From JBBDYD01 sp040901865 (lineage in GTDB: Bacteria; Bacteroidota; Ignavibacteria; UBA10030), in contig JBBDYD010000136.1 in the NCBI GenBank assembly GCA_040901865.1, positions 1 to 64,000 on the forward strand: a stretch of 64,000 nucleotides of DNA, read 5' to 3'. How positions within the stretch are numbered: position 1 is the first letter of the stretch; every line of letters starts with the position of its first letter. Position numbers and translations under genes: made by a program. Of the stretch, positions 1 through 8,154 are shown in pieces. Below the pieces are notes generated by a model that saw only the letters and a list, made by a program, of their open reading frames with translations, was not told the DNA's origin and ran no database searches.

Positions 1-90
1 TTGGTTAGCAGTTATCCATCGTAACGACGTGCAATGAATGGATGTGATAAAGTAACAAAGAAGGGTCTGAAAAACAAGACAGGCAATTGT

Positions 91-420
91 TCAAGACCTT
101 TCGGTGCCGTTCACTGCGGCGTAAATCATCGTGGTTGAAATTTCGCTGTGCCTAAGCAAACGTGATACTTCCGCATGAGGCACGGATGACTACATGAGAT
201 ATAAAGAGAAAGTGGAGGGGATTGATGCCGGTGAAATTGTTCCGGAATCTCACTTCGGGGAACATACTGTTTGAATCTCTGCGTGACATACCCACCTGAG
301 AAAACAAGATCAGAACGTTTGGGCAATGCCTCAATCAGCCGGAATAGGTCTCGATTGATTGAGATCGGCCGGGGACGCATGGCTTTTACTGTGAATCCAA
401 ATGGACACAAACAAGCCTTG
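91..420 (-). pseudogene. Decayed tyrosine recombinase (phage-type integrase) C-terminal fragment
   Basis: On the minus strand one frame reads FTVKAMRPRPISIN and then LPKRSDLVFSGGYVTQRFKQ, which is the pattern of a tyrosine recombinase catalytic domain (basic strand, then the helix before the HxxR box). After a frameshift near 240 another frame gives FTGINPLH, and after a second shift near 180 a third frame gives HAEVSRLLRHSEISTTMIYA, the classic last box with the catalytic His and Tyr (family knowledge). The HxxR box itself is degraded. No single frame covers the domain, so this is a broken gene. It suggests a former mobile element or genomic island edge at the left of the window. The rest of 1-679 shows no intact gene. 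Confidence 0.72.
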
Positions 421-548
421 ACGGCACAAACACAAAGGTCTTTGAGCAATTAAGGGCTTTTTGTCGACTTGTCCCCTCCGAATATCTCCGACCTTTAGAC
501 GGCTCCGCGACAATCAAGAACATTCTCAGAACGTTTCAATACCTCAAT

Positions 549-577
549 TTGACAATCGGGAGGAAAGCGAGTACCAT
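549..577 (+). promoter_or_regulatory. Candidate sigma70-like promoter for the ACT-like gene
   Basis: TTGACA at 549-554 is followed, after a 17-base spacer, by TACCAT at 572-577. It lies about 100 bases upstream of the gene starting at 680. The -35 box is perfect and the -10 box matches four of six consensus positions. Bacteroidota often use a different promoter consensus, so this is only a candidate. Confidence 0.3.
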
Positions 578-679
578 ATCTGCACGCCTCCGACCGGAGG
601 CGTCGTACTTCGATTCGTAGTTCTGCGTTAAGGCCGCATGATTCTTCCAATGGCATAAAAAAGAAGGAGAACGACTACC

Positions 680-1084
680 ATGGCAAAAGCAATCCGAGTT
701 ACATATTTCAAAACCAGAATTGAAAACAAGTCGGGCGCACTTTTGGCCCTCGTGAAGGATCTTCATGCAAAGAAACTGGGGCTCATAGCTCTGAAGGGGA
801 TGGCGCATGGTGGCGAGGGTGAAATTCTTGTTGTCGCGAAGGACCCTGAGGACTTGAGGGGGGCGTGGAAAGCCTCCGGCATTCTTGCCGAGGAAGGAGC
901 AGCCTTCTATCTCAGCGGCGCAGACAAGACGGGGGCACTTGTTGAAAACCTCAATACTCTTGCCGGCGCGGGCGTCAACGTTGCTGCTGTTGAAGCAGTT
1001 TCAGCCGGCTTGAATTTTGGAGCAATTCTCTGGGTCGATCCGCAAGATCTTGATAAGGCTGCTCAGGCACTCGGCGCGAAGTAG
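680..1084 (+). CDS. ACT-domain-like small protein
   Basis: A 134-residue cytoplasmic protein with no signal peptide. It appears to hold two ACT-like halves, roughly residues 3-65 and 73-134. Each has a turn of the kind N/D-K-x-G-A-L (NKSGAL, DKTGAL) where ACT domains carry the ligand-binding N-x-P-G-x-L loop. ACT domains bind amino acids or other small ligands and regulate enzymes; no catalytic domain is attached here, so a stand-alone sensor or binding role is an inference. The start is supported by an AAGAAGGAG ribosome-binding site about 10 bases upstream. Nothing nearby reveals a partner enzyme. Confidence 0.65.
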   Translation: MAKAIRVTYFKTRIENKSGALLALVKDLHAKKLGLIALKGMAHGGEGEILVVAKDPEDLRGAWKASGILAEEGAAFYLSGADKTGALVENLNTLAGAGVNVAAVEAVSAGLNFGAILWVDPQDLDKAAQALGAK

Positions 1085-1122
1085 TCACTGGACTGCTTCA
1101 TGATCGGTTAAGGGAACCGTGA

Positions 1123-1160
1123 ATGGTAGGACAGACGGTTTCTCACTTCAAGTCCCAAAG
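1123..1160 (+). pseudogene. Fragment of a second Ser/Thr kinase 5' end
   Basis: The frame from ATG 1123 reads MVGQTVSHFK and then loses similarity. This matches the first ten residues of the intact kinase at 1256 (MVGSTISHYK). Only the opening codons remain, so it is a remnant left by duplication or recombination, not a gene. Confidence 0.55.
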
Positions 1161-1199
1161 TCGCCGACGAGCGTTGTCGAGCGAGTCGTTGCGACTTTT

Positions 1200-1219
1200 C
1201 CCGAAGGGACCCCTTCGGG
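1200..1219. other. Perfect 8-bp hairpin ahead of the kinase gene
   Basis: CCCGAAGG and CCTTCGGG form a perfect inverted repeat around a GACC loop, 36 bases before the kinase start. It has no following T-run, so it is not a standard intrinsic terminator. A role in the kinase mRNA leader is possible but unproven. Confidence 0.4.
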
Positions 1220-1255
1220 GGAGGATCCCGCTGTTTTCCAGCGAGGACCAAAACC

Positions 1256-3652
1256 ATGGTCGGTTCAACTATTTCCCACTACAAGGTCCTCGAAAAGCTC
1301 GGTGAAGGTGGCATGGGCGTGGTCTATCGTGCCGAAGACACCCGCCTGAAGCGCACGGTTGCCCTCAAATTCCTCCCTCCCGAACTCACCCGGGACCCCG
1401 TGGCCAAGCAGCGCTTCATCCACGAGGCACAGGCGGCATCTGCTCTGCAGCACAACAACATCTGTGTTGTGCACGATGTGGATGAGACGAACGAAGGGCA
1501 GATGTTCATCGTCATGGAGCTCTACGAGGGCGAGGCTCTCAGCAAGAAGGTGGAGCGCGGCCCATTGAAGATCGACGAAGCCGTCGAGATCGCCATCCAG
1601 GTCGCCCAGGGGCTCCAGGAAGCGCACTCGCACGAGATCGTGCACCGGGACATCAAGCCCGCCAACGTGTTGACCACGTCCAGCGGTGTGGTCAAGATCG
1701 TCGACTTCGGATTGGCGAAGCTCGCCGGCGGTACTGTTCTGACGAAGAGCGGCTCCGCCGTCGGTACGGCCGCCTACATGTCTCCTGAGCAGGCGAGGGG
1801 TGAGAGAGTTGATGCCAGGACTGACGTCTGGTCTCTGGGGGTCCTGATCTATGAAATGGCGACGGGACAGCGCCCGTTCAAAGGGGAGTACGACAATGCG
1901 CTGATGTACTCCATTCTGAACGCTCAGCCGGAACCGATGACAGGGCTTCGGACGGACATTCCACTAGACCTTGAGCGGATCGCCGTGAAGTGCCTCGCCA
2001 AGGATCCCGGCGAGCGATACCAACACGTGGATGAGGTCCTGGTGGATCTGGTGCGGCTGCGGACAGACTCAAAGAAGAAGGGGGCGACATCAGAAGAACT
2101 CCATTCACGGAGCAAGCCCAGAAAGTCCCTGAAGCATGTGATGTGGTCGGTGAGCCTCTCACTGGCCGTCATCATCATTCTGGCCGGCTATTTCCTGTCG
2201 ATCTGGACCCCGTCCAATCCGACACACAGCTCGGAATGGCAGAATTCCATCGCCGTCCTGCCCCTCAGGAATGTCAGCTCTGACCCGGAGCAAGAGTACT
2301 TCTGCGACGGCATGACCGAACAGCTGATCACCAACCTCAGCAATTTGCCGGGGCTGAAGGTCATCGCTTCACAATCCGTGATGAGACTCCGGGACAGCGA
2401 GAAGTCCCCGAAAGAGATCGGAGCCGAACTGGGGGTCGCCTACGTCCTGCAGGGCAGCATTCGCAGATCGGGTGGCATGATACGGACCGCCGTTCAGTTG
2501 ATCAGGGCAGAAGACGGTTCTCACGTGTGGGCGGAAGACTACGACAGGGACGTGAAAGATGTGTTCTCTGTCCAGGATGACGTGTCTGAGTCCATTGCCA
2601 AGAAGTTGCTAGAGAGACTTTCCGACAAGGAACAGTCGGCAATCAAGATGACAAGGGCAGCGGACCCAGAGGCCTACGACCTCTATCTCAGGGCATCCTA
2701 TCTCCTCCACCGTTATGAGCGGACGTTTCAATTCGATGACTATCGCAACGCTGAAGTGATGTTCAAGAAAGCGTTGGACCGAGATCCGGGGCACGTGCCG
2801 AGCATGATCGACCTGGCAGATCTGTACGGCACCTATCTGGATTTCGCCCAAACGCTCACCGAGGAGGAACGGAACACTATCACAGTGTTGCAGAAGCAGT
2901 ATGCGGCCGATGCTCTGCGTCTGGATCCACATTCACCTGGAGCGTACCTCGTCCAATTGCCCTTTATGCAGCTTGAGTACACGAAGAAGGCGCTCGAACT
3001 CAACCCAAATCATGTCGGTGCCCTATTGAACTATTGCTTCATTCTCAGAACCAACGGCCTTCTCCATCAATCTCTTGAGTACTTCGATCGAGTGCAGGCC
3101 CTGAACCCCCTCCATCCTTGGGTGTATACGGGTCGGGGCCTGAGTTATTGGTATTTGGGGGAGACGGACAAAGCGATCGACGACTACGAGCGGGCACTGC
3201 AGATCGAGCCGAATGAGTACTGGACACATGTATGGTACTTGGACGCCCTCATCTGCTCGAAGAGGATCGATCAAGCTGACGAATGGTTGAAGAGGTGCCA
3301 GATCAAATGGCCTTCAGGCAGTGGTGTGTACGACCTGATAGCCCGGGAGGCCTGGTTGTTCGCAGCCAGAGAAGGCAAGGACGCCGCTCTCAGGACGTTT
3401 GAACGCCGCACGCAGAAAAACAACATCAACGACCAGATCGTGCTGTATTCCCTGCTGGGCATGAAGGACGAGGGCATTGCGTTGCTGGGGCGTCAGCAGA
3501 AGTCCAAAGCGAACGACCTGAAGAGTTCTCGGTATCTGATGCTCGCTCATTGGCCGGCCTTGGATGGTCTGCGTGACGATGTTCGCTTCAAGGAGATTCT
3601 GGCAAAGGAGAAAGAAAAGCACGCGCTCGTGCTCAAACATTATGGGATGTAG
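1256..3652 (+). CDS. Membrane Ser/Thr protein kinase with TolB-like and TPR domains
   Basis: A 798-residue PknB-like eukaryotic-type kinase. Residues 9-270 form the kinase domain: P-loop GEGGMG at 16-21, VALK lysine near 38, HRDIKPAN at 130-137, DFG at 150-152 and SPE at 176-178, so all catalytic motifs are present. A single membrane segment lies near 295-317. Residues about 331-450 begin SIAVLPLRNVSSD and resemble the TolB/FlgO-like N-terminal fold often found in CadC-like regulators. The remainder is a run of TPR-like helices. Family knowledge suggests a cytoplasmic kinase signalling from an extracytoplasmic TPR sensor; substrates are not evident. Broken copies of the kinase 5' end lie on both sides (1123 and 3749), a sign of recombination among paralogues. 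Confidence 0.93.
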   Translation: MVGSTISHYKVLEKLGEGGMGVVYRAEDTRLKRTVALKFLPPELTRDPVAKQRFIHEAQAASALQHNNICVVHDVDETNEGQMFIVMELYEGEALSKKVERGPLKIDEAVEIAIQVAQGLQEAHSHEIVHRDIKPANVLTTSSGVVKIVDFGLAKLAGGTVLTKSGSAVGTAAYMSPEQARGERVDARTDVWSLGVLIYEMATGQRPFKGEYDNALMYSILNAQPEPMTGLRTDIPLDLERIAVKCLAKDPGERYQHVDEVLVDLVRLRTDSKKKGATSEELHSRSKPRKSLKHVMWSVSLSLAVIIILAGYFLSIWTPSNPTHSSEWQNSIAVLPLRNVSSDPEQEYFCDGMTEQLITNLSNLPGLKVIASQSVMRLRDSEKSPKEIGAELGVAYVLQGSIRRSGGMIRTAVQLIRAEDGSHVWAEDYDRDVKDVFSVQDDVSESIAKKLLERLSDKEQSAIKMTRAADPEAYDLYLRASYLLHRYERTFQFDDYRNAEVMFKKALDRDPGHVPSMIDLADLYGTYLDFAQTLTEEERNTITVLQKQYAADALRLDPHSPGAYLVQLPFMQLEYTKKALELNPNHVGALLNYCFILRTNGLLHQSLEYFDRVQALNPLHPWVYTGRGLSYWYLGETDKAIDDYERALQIEPNEYWTHVWYLDALICSKRIDQADEWLKRCQIKWPSGSGVYDLIAREAWLFAAREGKDAALRTFERRTQKNNINDQIVLYSLLGMKDEGIALLGRQQKSKANDLKSSRYLMLAHWPALDGLRDDVRFKEILAKEKEKHALVLKHYGM

Positions 3653-3748
3653 AACCACGCGCCGTCACAGGCGCATTGTCGCAACTACCGTTTGGTGTGC
3701 CTGACACCTGCTTGGAGGTCGTGGCGGGAGCCGACGACAGAGGTGCAT

Positions 3749-3835
3749 ATGATTGGATCAACCATCAATTAAGACAGGATCCTCGCCAAGCTCGGCGAAG
3801 GCGGGATGGGCGTGGTCTACAACCCGGCGCATTAG
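3749..3835 (+). pseudogene. Broken kinase N-terminus (P-loop remnant)
   Basis: From ATG 3749 the frame reads MIGSTIN, a stop codon, then DRILAKLGEGGMGVVYN and a final stop at 3833. The intact kinase upstream has MVGSTISHYK and then KLGEGGMGVVYR, so this is clearly the start of a paralogous kinase with a nonsense mutation and everything after the P-loop lost. It is the best preserved of the two flanking remnants. Confidence 0.8.
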
Positions 3836-3881
3836 GCCGGGGGGCTGCTTTCCGCAGGTACTATGATTGGAATGAGAGGGT

Positions 3882-4904
3882 TTAGGATTTTTTCCGAACC
3901 ATCCTTACAACAACAACCGCCAGGGAAATCACGCCGACAATCCCTGCCACAACAAACGCCCACGTGTTCGTTACCCGTGATTCGGCATTCATCTCAAACA
4001 CTCCTACCTTTAGCTGATCATCTTTTACTTTCCATGTGACAAGATTCCCCTGGATGTTTGTACTGTTCGTTTCCAGCAAGAGTCCGGGAAGTTGAACGGA
4101 ATTCTCATAAGTCCCGCTCGCCGTGCCCATACGATCTGACTTTCGCTGAAATTCGGAAAACAGCATTTCGAGATCGGATTTCAGCGGACGCACGGCTTTT
4201 GTGTCCAGGACTTCTTCCAGTATCTCCACAAAAAACTCACCCACGTCTTCATTGGCGTTTTTGTCCTCTTTGCCCCGGACCTCGACAAATGCAAGAAACC
4301 GTTCTTTTCCTTTCATGAGTTTCAGCACGGAGACCTCGGGTATATTCCGTTTTTCCACAATATTCACGAGACCTTCGAAGAAGTCTTCCCACTCATTCCG
4401 GTTGGACCATGCATGGATCCGCTCATCAAGAATCGAGTCCTGGGTGGTTCCGGAATACGCATACAGGTAGTGTTCAATCTCCTCCGGCGTAAGAACAGCA
4501 GTGATCGGAATATGGCGGAATTCATTGCGCAGGGAGTACGTTTCACGGAAATCGAAATAGGTATAGAACCATTGGAACCGCTTCGTGAGACGGACCTTCA
4601 CATCGAAAACCGCCGTATCCGGAATTTCCGCGTATTCGCGCTCAAGATCGCTGGTGGTCTCGAATGGTTTTCGGGCGGTGTACTCATATCGGACCTTGTT
4701 TCCTTCGTCAACTGTCTTCCATTCGATCGTCCAGGAAGAATCTTTTGGAATGGGAAAAGCGGCATCGGGGAAGGACTTTCTGTCCCGCGTGAATGCCACG
4801 ACTCGCTGGCTGGACCCGTCCTCGGAAATCGTAGTACGAACTTTAATCTCGAGACAGCCAGCGGCACCGAACGCGATAAGAACAATTGCAATCAGATGTT
4901 TCAT
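3882..4904 (-). CDS. Hypothetical lipoprotein with a C-terminal membrane segment
   Basis: A 340-residue protein of unknown function. It starts with a lipoprotein signal peptide ending in GAAGC (Cys 17). A second strongly hydrophobic stretch near residues 313-333 is followed by a basic tail (RKKS). A lipid anchor at one end and a membrane helix at the other is unusual; the C-terminal tail would sit in the cytoplasm if both are used. The start codon overlaps the stop of the anti-sigma gene (ATGA), making it the third gene of a sigma/anti-sigma operon. A role in sensing or controlling envelope stress is inferred from that context only. Confidence 0.75.
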   Translation of the reverse strand: MKHLIAIVLIAFGAAGCLEIKVRTTISEDGSSQRVVAFTRDRKSFPDAAFPIPKDSSWTIEWKTVDEGNKVRYEYTARKPFETTSDLEREYAEIPDTAVFDVKVRLTKRFQWFYTYFDFRETYSLRNEFRHIPITAVLTPEEIEHYLYAYSGTTQDSILDERIHAWSNRNEWEDFFEGLVNIVEKRNIPEVSVLKLMKGKERFLAFVEVRGKEDKNANEDVGEFFVEILEEVLDTKAVRPLKSDLEMLFSEFQRKSDRMGTASGTYENSVQLPGLLLETNSTNIQGNLVTWKVKDDQLKVGVFEMNAESRVTNTWAFVVAGIVGVISLAVVVVRMVRKKS

Positions 4905-5638
4905 TTGTCTTGTGCTCCCTGTGACAACAATGTTTCCAATTCTTTCATAAGTGATTTCCCTTCGGTCGCGAGAATTGTTCGCTCTTCCTCATCAAGACCG
5001 TCGTCGAACGTGACACGGGCAATATTCGGATAGCGTGTGGCAAGCCGGGTGAACAGATCGTCGGAGGATCCAAAAATGCCGGGGAGGATCGAACCAAGAA
5101 TTTTCAGTTGATCTTCGCCCACACCAGCGGTGGTTCGTGGATTGCTCAGGAATGTTCGGATTTCCCCCGGAGTAAATATCTCACCGGATGGCATGGCGTA
5201 GGGTATCAGAGCCATGGCGTGCGGTATGGAGGCATCTCCTCTGACCTGCAAACGACGTTCAAGGGAAGAGGTCTTTAACGCGTCGCGGGTTTCCTGGAAC
5301 ACAAAAAGGCACGCCATGGTTGCCACGACTGTCGCCAACGCCGGCCGACCCCAGGAAAGTATTCGGTCAAGGATTTCAGTGTAGTCACTTCGGTTTCGTT
5401 GGTCTTTTCGGTCAACTCCTGCAAGGGCCCGCTCAATGAGAATGCGATCATTTCTCAGAGTCGGCGCAGCTGATCGCCCTGGCAAAAGCAGGTCGTCAAT
5501 TTCGGATAATGCCTGTCGGATTCCGGCACAGTTGCTGCACGCTTCCAGGTGCGTCCGGACCGTAAAATCTTCTTCCGGTGTCAGCTCTCCTTTGCGATGC
5601 AGATAGAGAAGCGGCTTGATGTCACGACAGTTTTTCAT
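4901..5638 (-). CDS. Putative anti-sigma factor with zinc-finger domain
   Basis: A 245-residue protein. The N-terminus carries the zinc-binding anti-sigma signature H-x3-C-x2-C (His30, Cys34, Cys37). One membrane segment lies near residues 97-115, followed by an extracytoplasmic domain of unknown fold. The start ATG at 5638 overlaps the sigma factor stop as ATGA, which decides between it and an upstream in-frame start. The family binds its partner ECF sigma factor at the inner membrane and releases it on a signal. Translational coupling to the sigma gene supports that pairing. Confidence 0.85.
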   Translation of the reverse strand: MKNCRDIKPLLYLHRKGELTPEEDFTVRTHLEACSNCAGIRQALSEIDDLLLPGRSAAPTLRNDRILIERALAGVDRKDQRNRSDYTEILDRILSWGRPALATVVATMACLFVFQETRDALKTSSLERRLQVRGDASIPHAMALIPYAMPSGEIFTPGEIRTFLSNPRTTAGVGEDQLKILGSILPGIFGSSDDLFTRLATRYPNIARVTFDDGLDEEERTILATEGKSLMKELETLLSQGAQDK

Positions 5639-6240
5639 TTTCCCTCCAGGTGCGCGTATGCTTCCCGAATGGCCTTGCGCGCGTAACTTAAATTCGCTTT
5701 CACGGTGCCGATGGACATTTCCGCGATCTCCGCTATTTCCTCGAGTGCGCAATCTTCAACGTCCCTGAGCATGAATACCAGCTGCTGTTTTGGCGGAAGG
5801 GTCTTTGCGATGAGCATGATATGTGCGGCCGCATCCTTTGCCTGGGCTTCCGTTTCCGGATTTCTTCCATCGGTTGGATCCGATTCTCCCATGAGTGTGT
5901 CAATTGGACGGAACATGCGTTGTCGTCTCGATTCCATTTTTAGCCGGTCGTAACAAAGACGAACCACAATCTTGTACAGCCAGGTTGTGAATCTGGCAGA
6001 TTCGTGATAACGGGACAAATGTTTCCAGACACGGATGAACGCCTCTTGAACAATATCTCTCGCAGAGTCTTCATTCTGGATGACGTGAAAAGCGATTCTG
6101 TATGCATAGTTTTGATGTTTGTGCATGAGAGCCGTAAACGCTGTGAGGTCCCCCGACCGGCAGCGTTCAATGAGGGCCGTGGTTTCTGCTGTGTTTTGCC
6201 TGTCTTTGGTGGGTTCGCTCACGTGAATGTCTGCTATCAA
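5635..6240 (-). CDS. ECF (RpoE-like) RNA polymerase sigma factor
   Basis: A 201-residue sigma-70 family protein. Region 2 spans about residues 23-100, including the DIVQEAFIRVW helix and the TTWLYKIVVRLCYD segment. Region 4 spans about 140-200, with a helix-turn-helix around EEIAEIAEMSIGTVKANL. It directs RNA polymerase to a specific regulon and is presumably held by the anti-sigma factor encoded next. The start is uncertain: the frame opens with TTG at 6240, and GTG at 6222 is also possible. No convincing ribosome-binding site is seen for either. Confidence 0.9.
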   Translation of the reverse strand: MIADIHVSEPTKDRQNTAETTALIERCRSGDLTAFTALMHKHQNYAYRIAFHVIQNEDSARDIVQEAFIRVWKHLSRYHESARFTTWLYKIVVRLCYDRLKMESRRQRMFRPIDTLMGESDPTDGRNPETEAQAKDAAAHIMLIAKTLPPKQQLVFMLRDVEDCALEEIAEIAEMSIGTVKANLSYARKAIREAYAHLEGK

Positions 6241-6448
6241 TGAAACGACGGGATGGATGAAAGGTTAAATCTCATTTCGCAAGGGTAGGCAAAATTGAGT
6301 CGAGGGGCAAACGTCGGAAGAGTGACTCACTCGAGATTGGCCCGCGCTTGGCCTTGGCCTCTGATTTGGGTGCAGCGCTCTTTATTATTGCTCGTTTCCT
6401 CTGAAATGATTATACTTTAATGTTCTCACCACATAAAGGGTTCCCCCA

Positions 6449-6568
6449 ATGGCAAAACGAGGCAGAAGTGCAGTCAGCGGCAAATTCGTAAAGAAGTCCT
6501 ATGCCAAAAAGCACAAGAGAACAACCGTCGTTGAGAAAGTGAAGAGACGGTCCAAAAAGAAAAAGTAA
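6449..6568 (+). CDS. 39-residue lysine/arginine-rich basic protein
   Basis: A short gene encoding a highly basic protein that starts MAKRGRSAVSGKFVKKSYAK and ends in a run of lysines. I recognise the layout (R-G-R, then G-x-F-V-x-K-S-Y-A, then T-T-V-x-E-x-V) as a small basic protein type seen in many bacteria. Its function is not known to me; nucleic-acid binding is an inference from charge alone. A weak AAAGGG lies upstream of the ATG. It stands alone between the sigma operon (opposite strand) and the GroES-like gene. Confidence 0.62.
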   Translation: MAKRGRSAVSGKFVKKSYAKKHKRTTVVEKVKRRSKKKK

Positions 6569-6875
6569 CATGCCTTTTTCCCCTCTCCGAAAGTAATCAA
6601 TACCAATTTTTCGGTAATGTCTCATTTCGGGAGGTATTCGAAACCTCTCTGTAACGCTTCTTTTTTCCCGGTGTTCTCCGTGGTTAAAAATACGAGCCCA
6701 GAGCTTAACCACAGAGAACACGCCTGCCCGACTGTGATAGTACCATGATCGGTCAAGGCGGGGAGTGGGCACACGCGCCCGAACGACTGTGAAGAACAAT
6801 CATCGTTCAGTGGGGTGGGGAGCGACACAGAGACCTGACAAAGCAGATTGAAGAGTAAATTAAGACACCGCTTTG
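6569..6875. other. 307-base intergenic region with an inverted repeat
   Basis: No gene is seen here. At 6671-6687 and 6705-6721, GTGTTCTCCGTGGTTAA and TTAACCACAGAGAACAC form an inverted repeat of 17 bases with one mismatch around a 17-base loop. The ACCACAGAGAACAC word recurs in intergenic DNA of many environmental genomes (general knowledge), so it may be a dispersed repeat. Confidence 0.5.
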
Positions 6876-7274
6876 ATGGAAGAAATCAAGCTCAGAAAAA
6901 AGGTGCTGCTGGTGGGCGACAAGGTGTTGCTGACGCCCGACCGCGATCAGGACCGTACGGAGCACGGATTATATCTTCCCCCGGGTGTGAAGGAGAAGGA
7001 AAAGGTCCAGAGCGGCGTGGTGGTGCAGGTGGGACCCGGCTACGCAGTTCCCAATCCGCAATTCATGGACCAGGAATCCTGGTCCACAACTCCGAAAGAT
7101 CCCGCTAAGTACATTCCGCTTCAGGCCGAACCCGGCGATGTGGCGGTGTTTCTGCGCGACTCGGCAATTGAAATCGAGTACGAAGGGGCAAAATACTTCA
7201 TCGTTTCGCATTCCTCGATTCTCATGCTTGTGCGGAGGGGCCCGTTCGAGGGACTTGAGCCCCGGGGCCAATGA
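6876..7274 (+). CDS. GroES-like (Cpn10-fold) protein
   Basis: A 132-residue protein. The first part follows the co-chaperonin GroES pattern: a strand with DKVLLTPD, a mobile-loop-like stretch with GLYLPP, then KVQSGVVVQVGPG. The later part has GDVAVF and a final strand ending LMLVRR. It is longer than GroES (about 95 residues) because of an insertion around residues 50-85. No groEL lies nearby, so it is probably a divergent paralogue and not the main co-chaperonin. ATG at 6876 is chosen; a TTG directly before it is also in frame. Confidence 0.8.
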   Translation: MEEIKLRKKVLLVGDKVLLTPDRDQDRTEHGLYLPPGVKEKEKVQSGVVVQVGPGYAVPNPQFMDQESWSTTPKDPAKYIPLQAEPGDVAVFLRDSAIEIEYEGAKYFIVSHSSILMLVRRGPFEGLEPRGQ

Positions 7275-7537
7275 TGGGAGAGGGCGATCTGAGAGTGTTC
7301 TCGCACGAGAACATTCTCAGGCAGATACAATCCGCCGACTACCAAAACGGCTATTTTACGCTCGAATTCTACGCTTTGGACAACGGGAAACCCTCGAAGG
7401 AACCTACAGGGCGTGTTGCGCGGTTCTACTTATACCCGTCCGGAGGAACCCTCCGGGACGAGAATTTTCAACTGATCGTTTATGATTCGAGATTTGACAC
7501 GTATCGCGGATTCAAGCTGCCAGAGAATCGAGAGTGA
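7271..7537 (+). CDS. Hypothetical 88-residue protein coupled to the GroES-like gene
   Basis: I do not recognise this family. The ATG at 7271 (a second ATG follows at 7274) overlaps the stop of the GroES-like gene, so the two are probably translated together. The protein is soluble, has no signal peptide and is rich in aromatic residues and strands (NGYFTLEFYALD, RVARFYLYP). A role linked to the GroES-like protein is inferred only from the overlap. Confidence 0.6.
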   Translation: MMGEGDLRVFSHENILRQIQSADYQNGYFTLEFYALDNGKPSKEPTGRVARFYLYPSGGTLRDENFQLIVYDSRFDTYRGFKLPENRE

Positions 7538-7546
7538 AGTGGGACA

Positions 7547-7623
7547 AATTCGACACTTGACATTCGAACTTCGACCATTGAACTCTGAACGAGTTCGTAC
7601 TCATTAACCTTCAACCCTTAACC
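7547..7623. repeat. 7-base-period degenerate repeat
   Basis: The gap between two genes is built from imperfect heptamers. First come units ending TTGA or TCGA (for example CACTTGA, CATTCGA, ACTTCGA, CCATTGA), then ATTAACC, TTCAACC, CTTAACC. The period of 7 holds across about eleven units even though the sequence drifts. Confidence 0.65.
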
Positions 7624-7636
7624 TTGAGCAACTCTC

Positions 7637-8071
7637 ATGTATGACATCTTAATCCAACGAATGCGCGATGAAGTAACCAACCTCGGCGCGAAGGAATTGC
7701 GCACGCCTGAAGAGGTGGATGCGACACTGCCCAAGACGAAGGGAACAACTCTTGTCGTCGTGAACTCGACCTGCGGATGTGCCGCGGGGGCTGCCAGGCC
7801 CGGGTTGGCCCTTGCCTTGCAGCATGACGCCCGGCCGGACAATCTGGTGACGGTGTTTGCGGGTCAGGACCGCGATGCGACAGCCAAAGCAAGAGAATAC
7901 TTCACGAACATTCCGCCCTCATCGCCCTCATTTGCGATGATGAAAGACGGCAAGTTTGTGCACATGGTGCACCGGTACCAGATCGAAGGTCATTCCCCGC
8001 AACAGATCGCTACTCAGCTTACCGCGCTGTTCGACAAGTACTGCAGGGAAGAGACCCAAAAAGCCGTTTAG
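7637..8071 (+). CDS. BrxA/BrxB-family bacilliredoxin
   Basis: A 144-residue thioredoxin-fold protein of the YphP/YqiW family. The active-site CGC motif is at residues 46-48 within VVNSTCGCAAG, as expected for the family, and the length matches. Bacilliredoxins remove bacillithiol from S-bacillithiolated proteins in Firmicutes; in Bacteroidota they are presumed to work with a comparable low-molecular-weight thiol. It is a stand-alone gene here, with its own upstream gap. Confidence 0.92.
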   Translation: MYDILIQRMRDEVTNLGAKELRTPEEVDATLPKTKGTTLVVVNSTCGCAAGAARPGLALALQHDARPDNLVTVFAGQDRDATAKAREYFTNIPPSSPSFAMMKDGKFVHMVHRYQIEGHSPQQIATQLTALFDKYCREETQKAV

Positions 8072-8154
8072 TGCGAATACCGAATTCAGGTTCACACGCC
8101 GCCTGCCGTAAACGGCAGGGTGAACGTGATTGATCAACATCATAAGGAGGCCGT

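Noticed and set aside
1099..1110. ATGATCGGT as a third kinase 5' remnant
   Set aside because: Only three codons (MIG) match before a stop, which can arise by chance.
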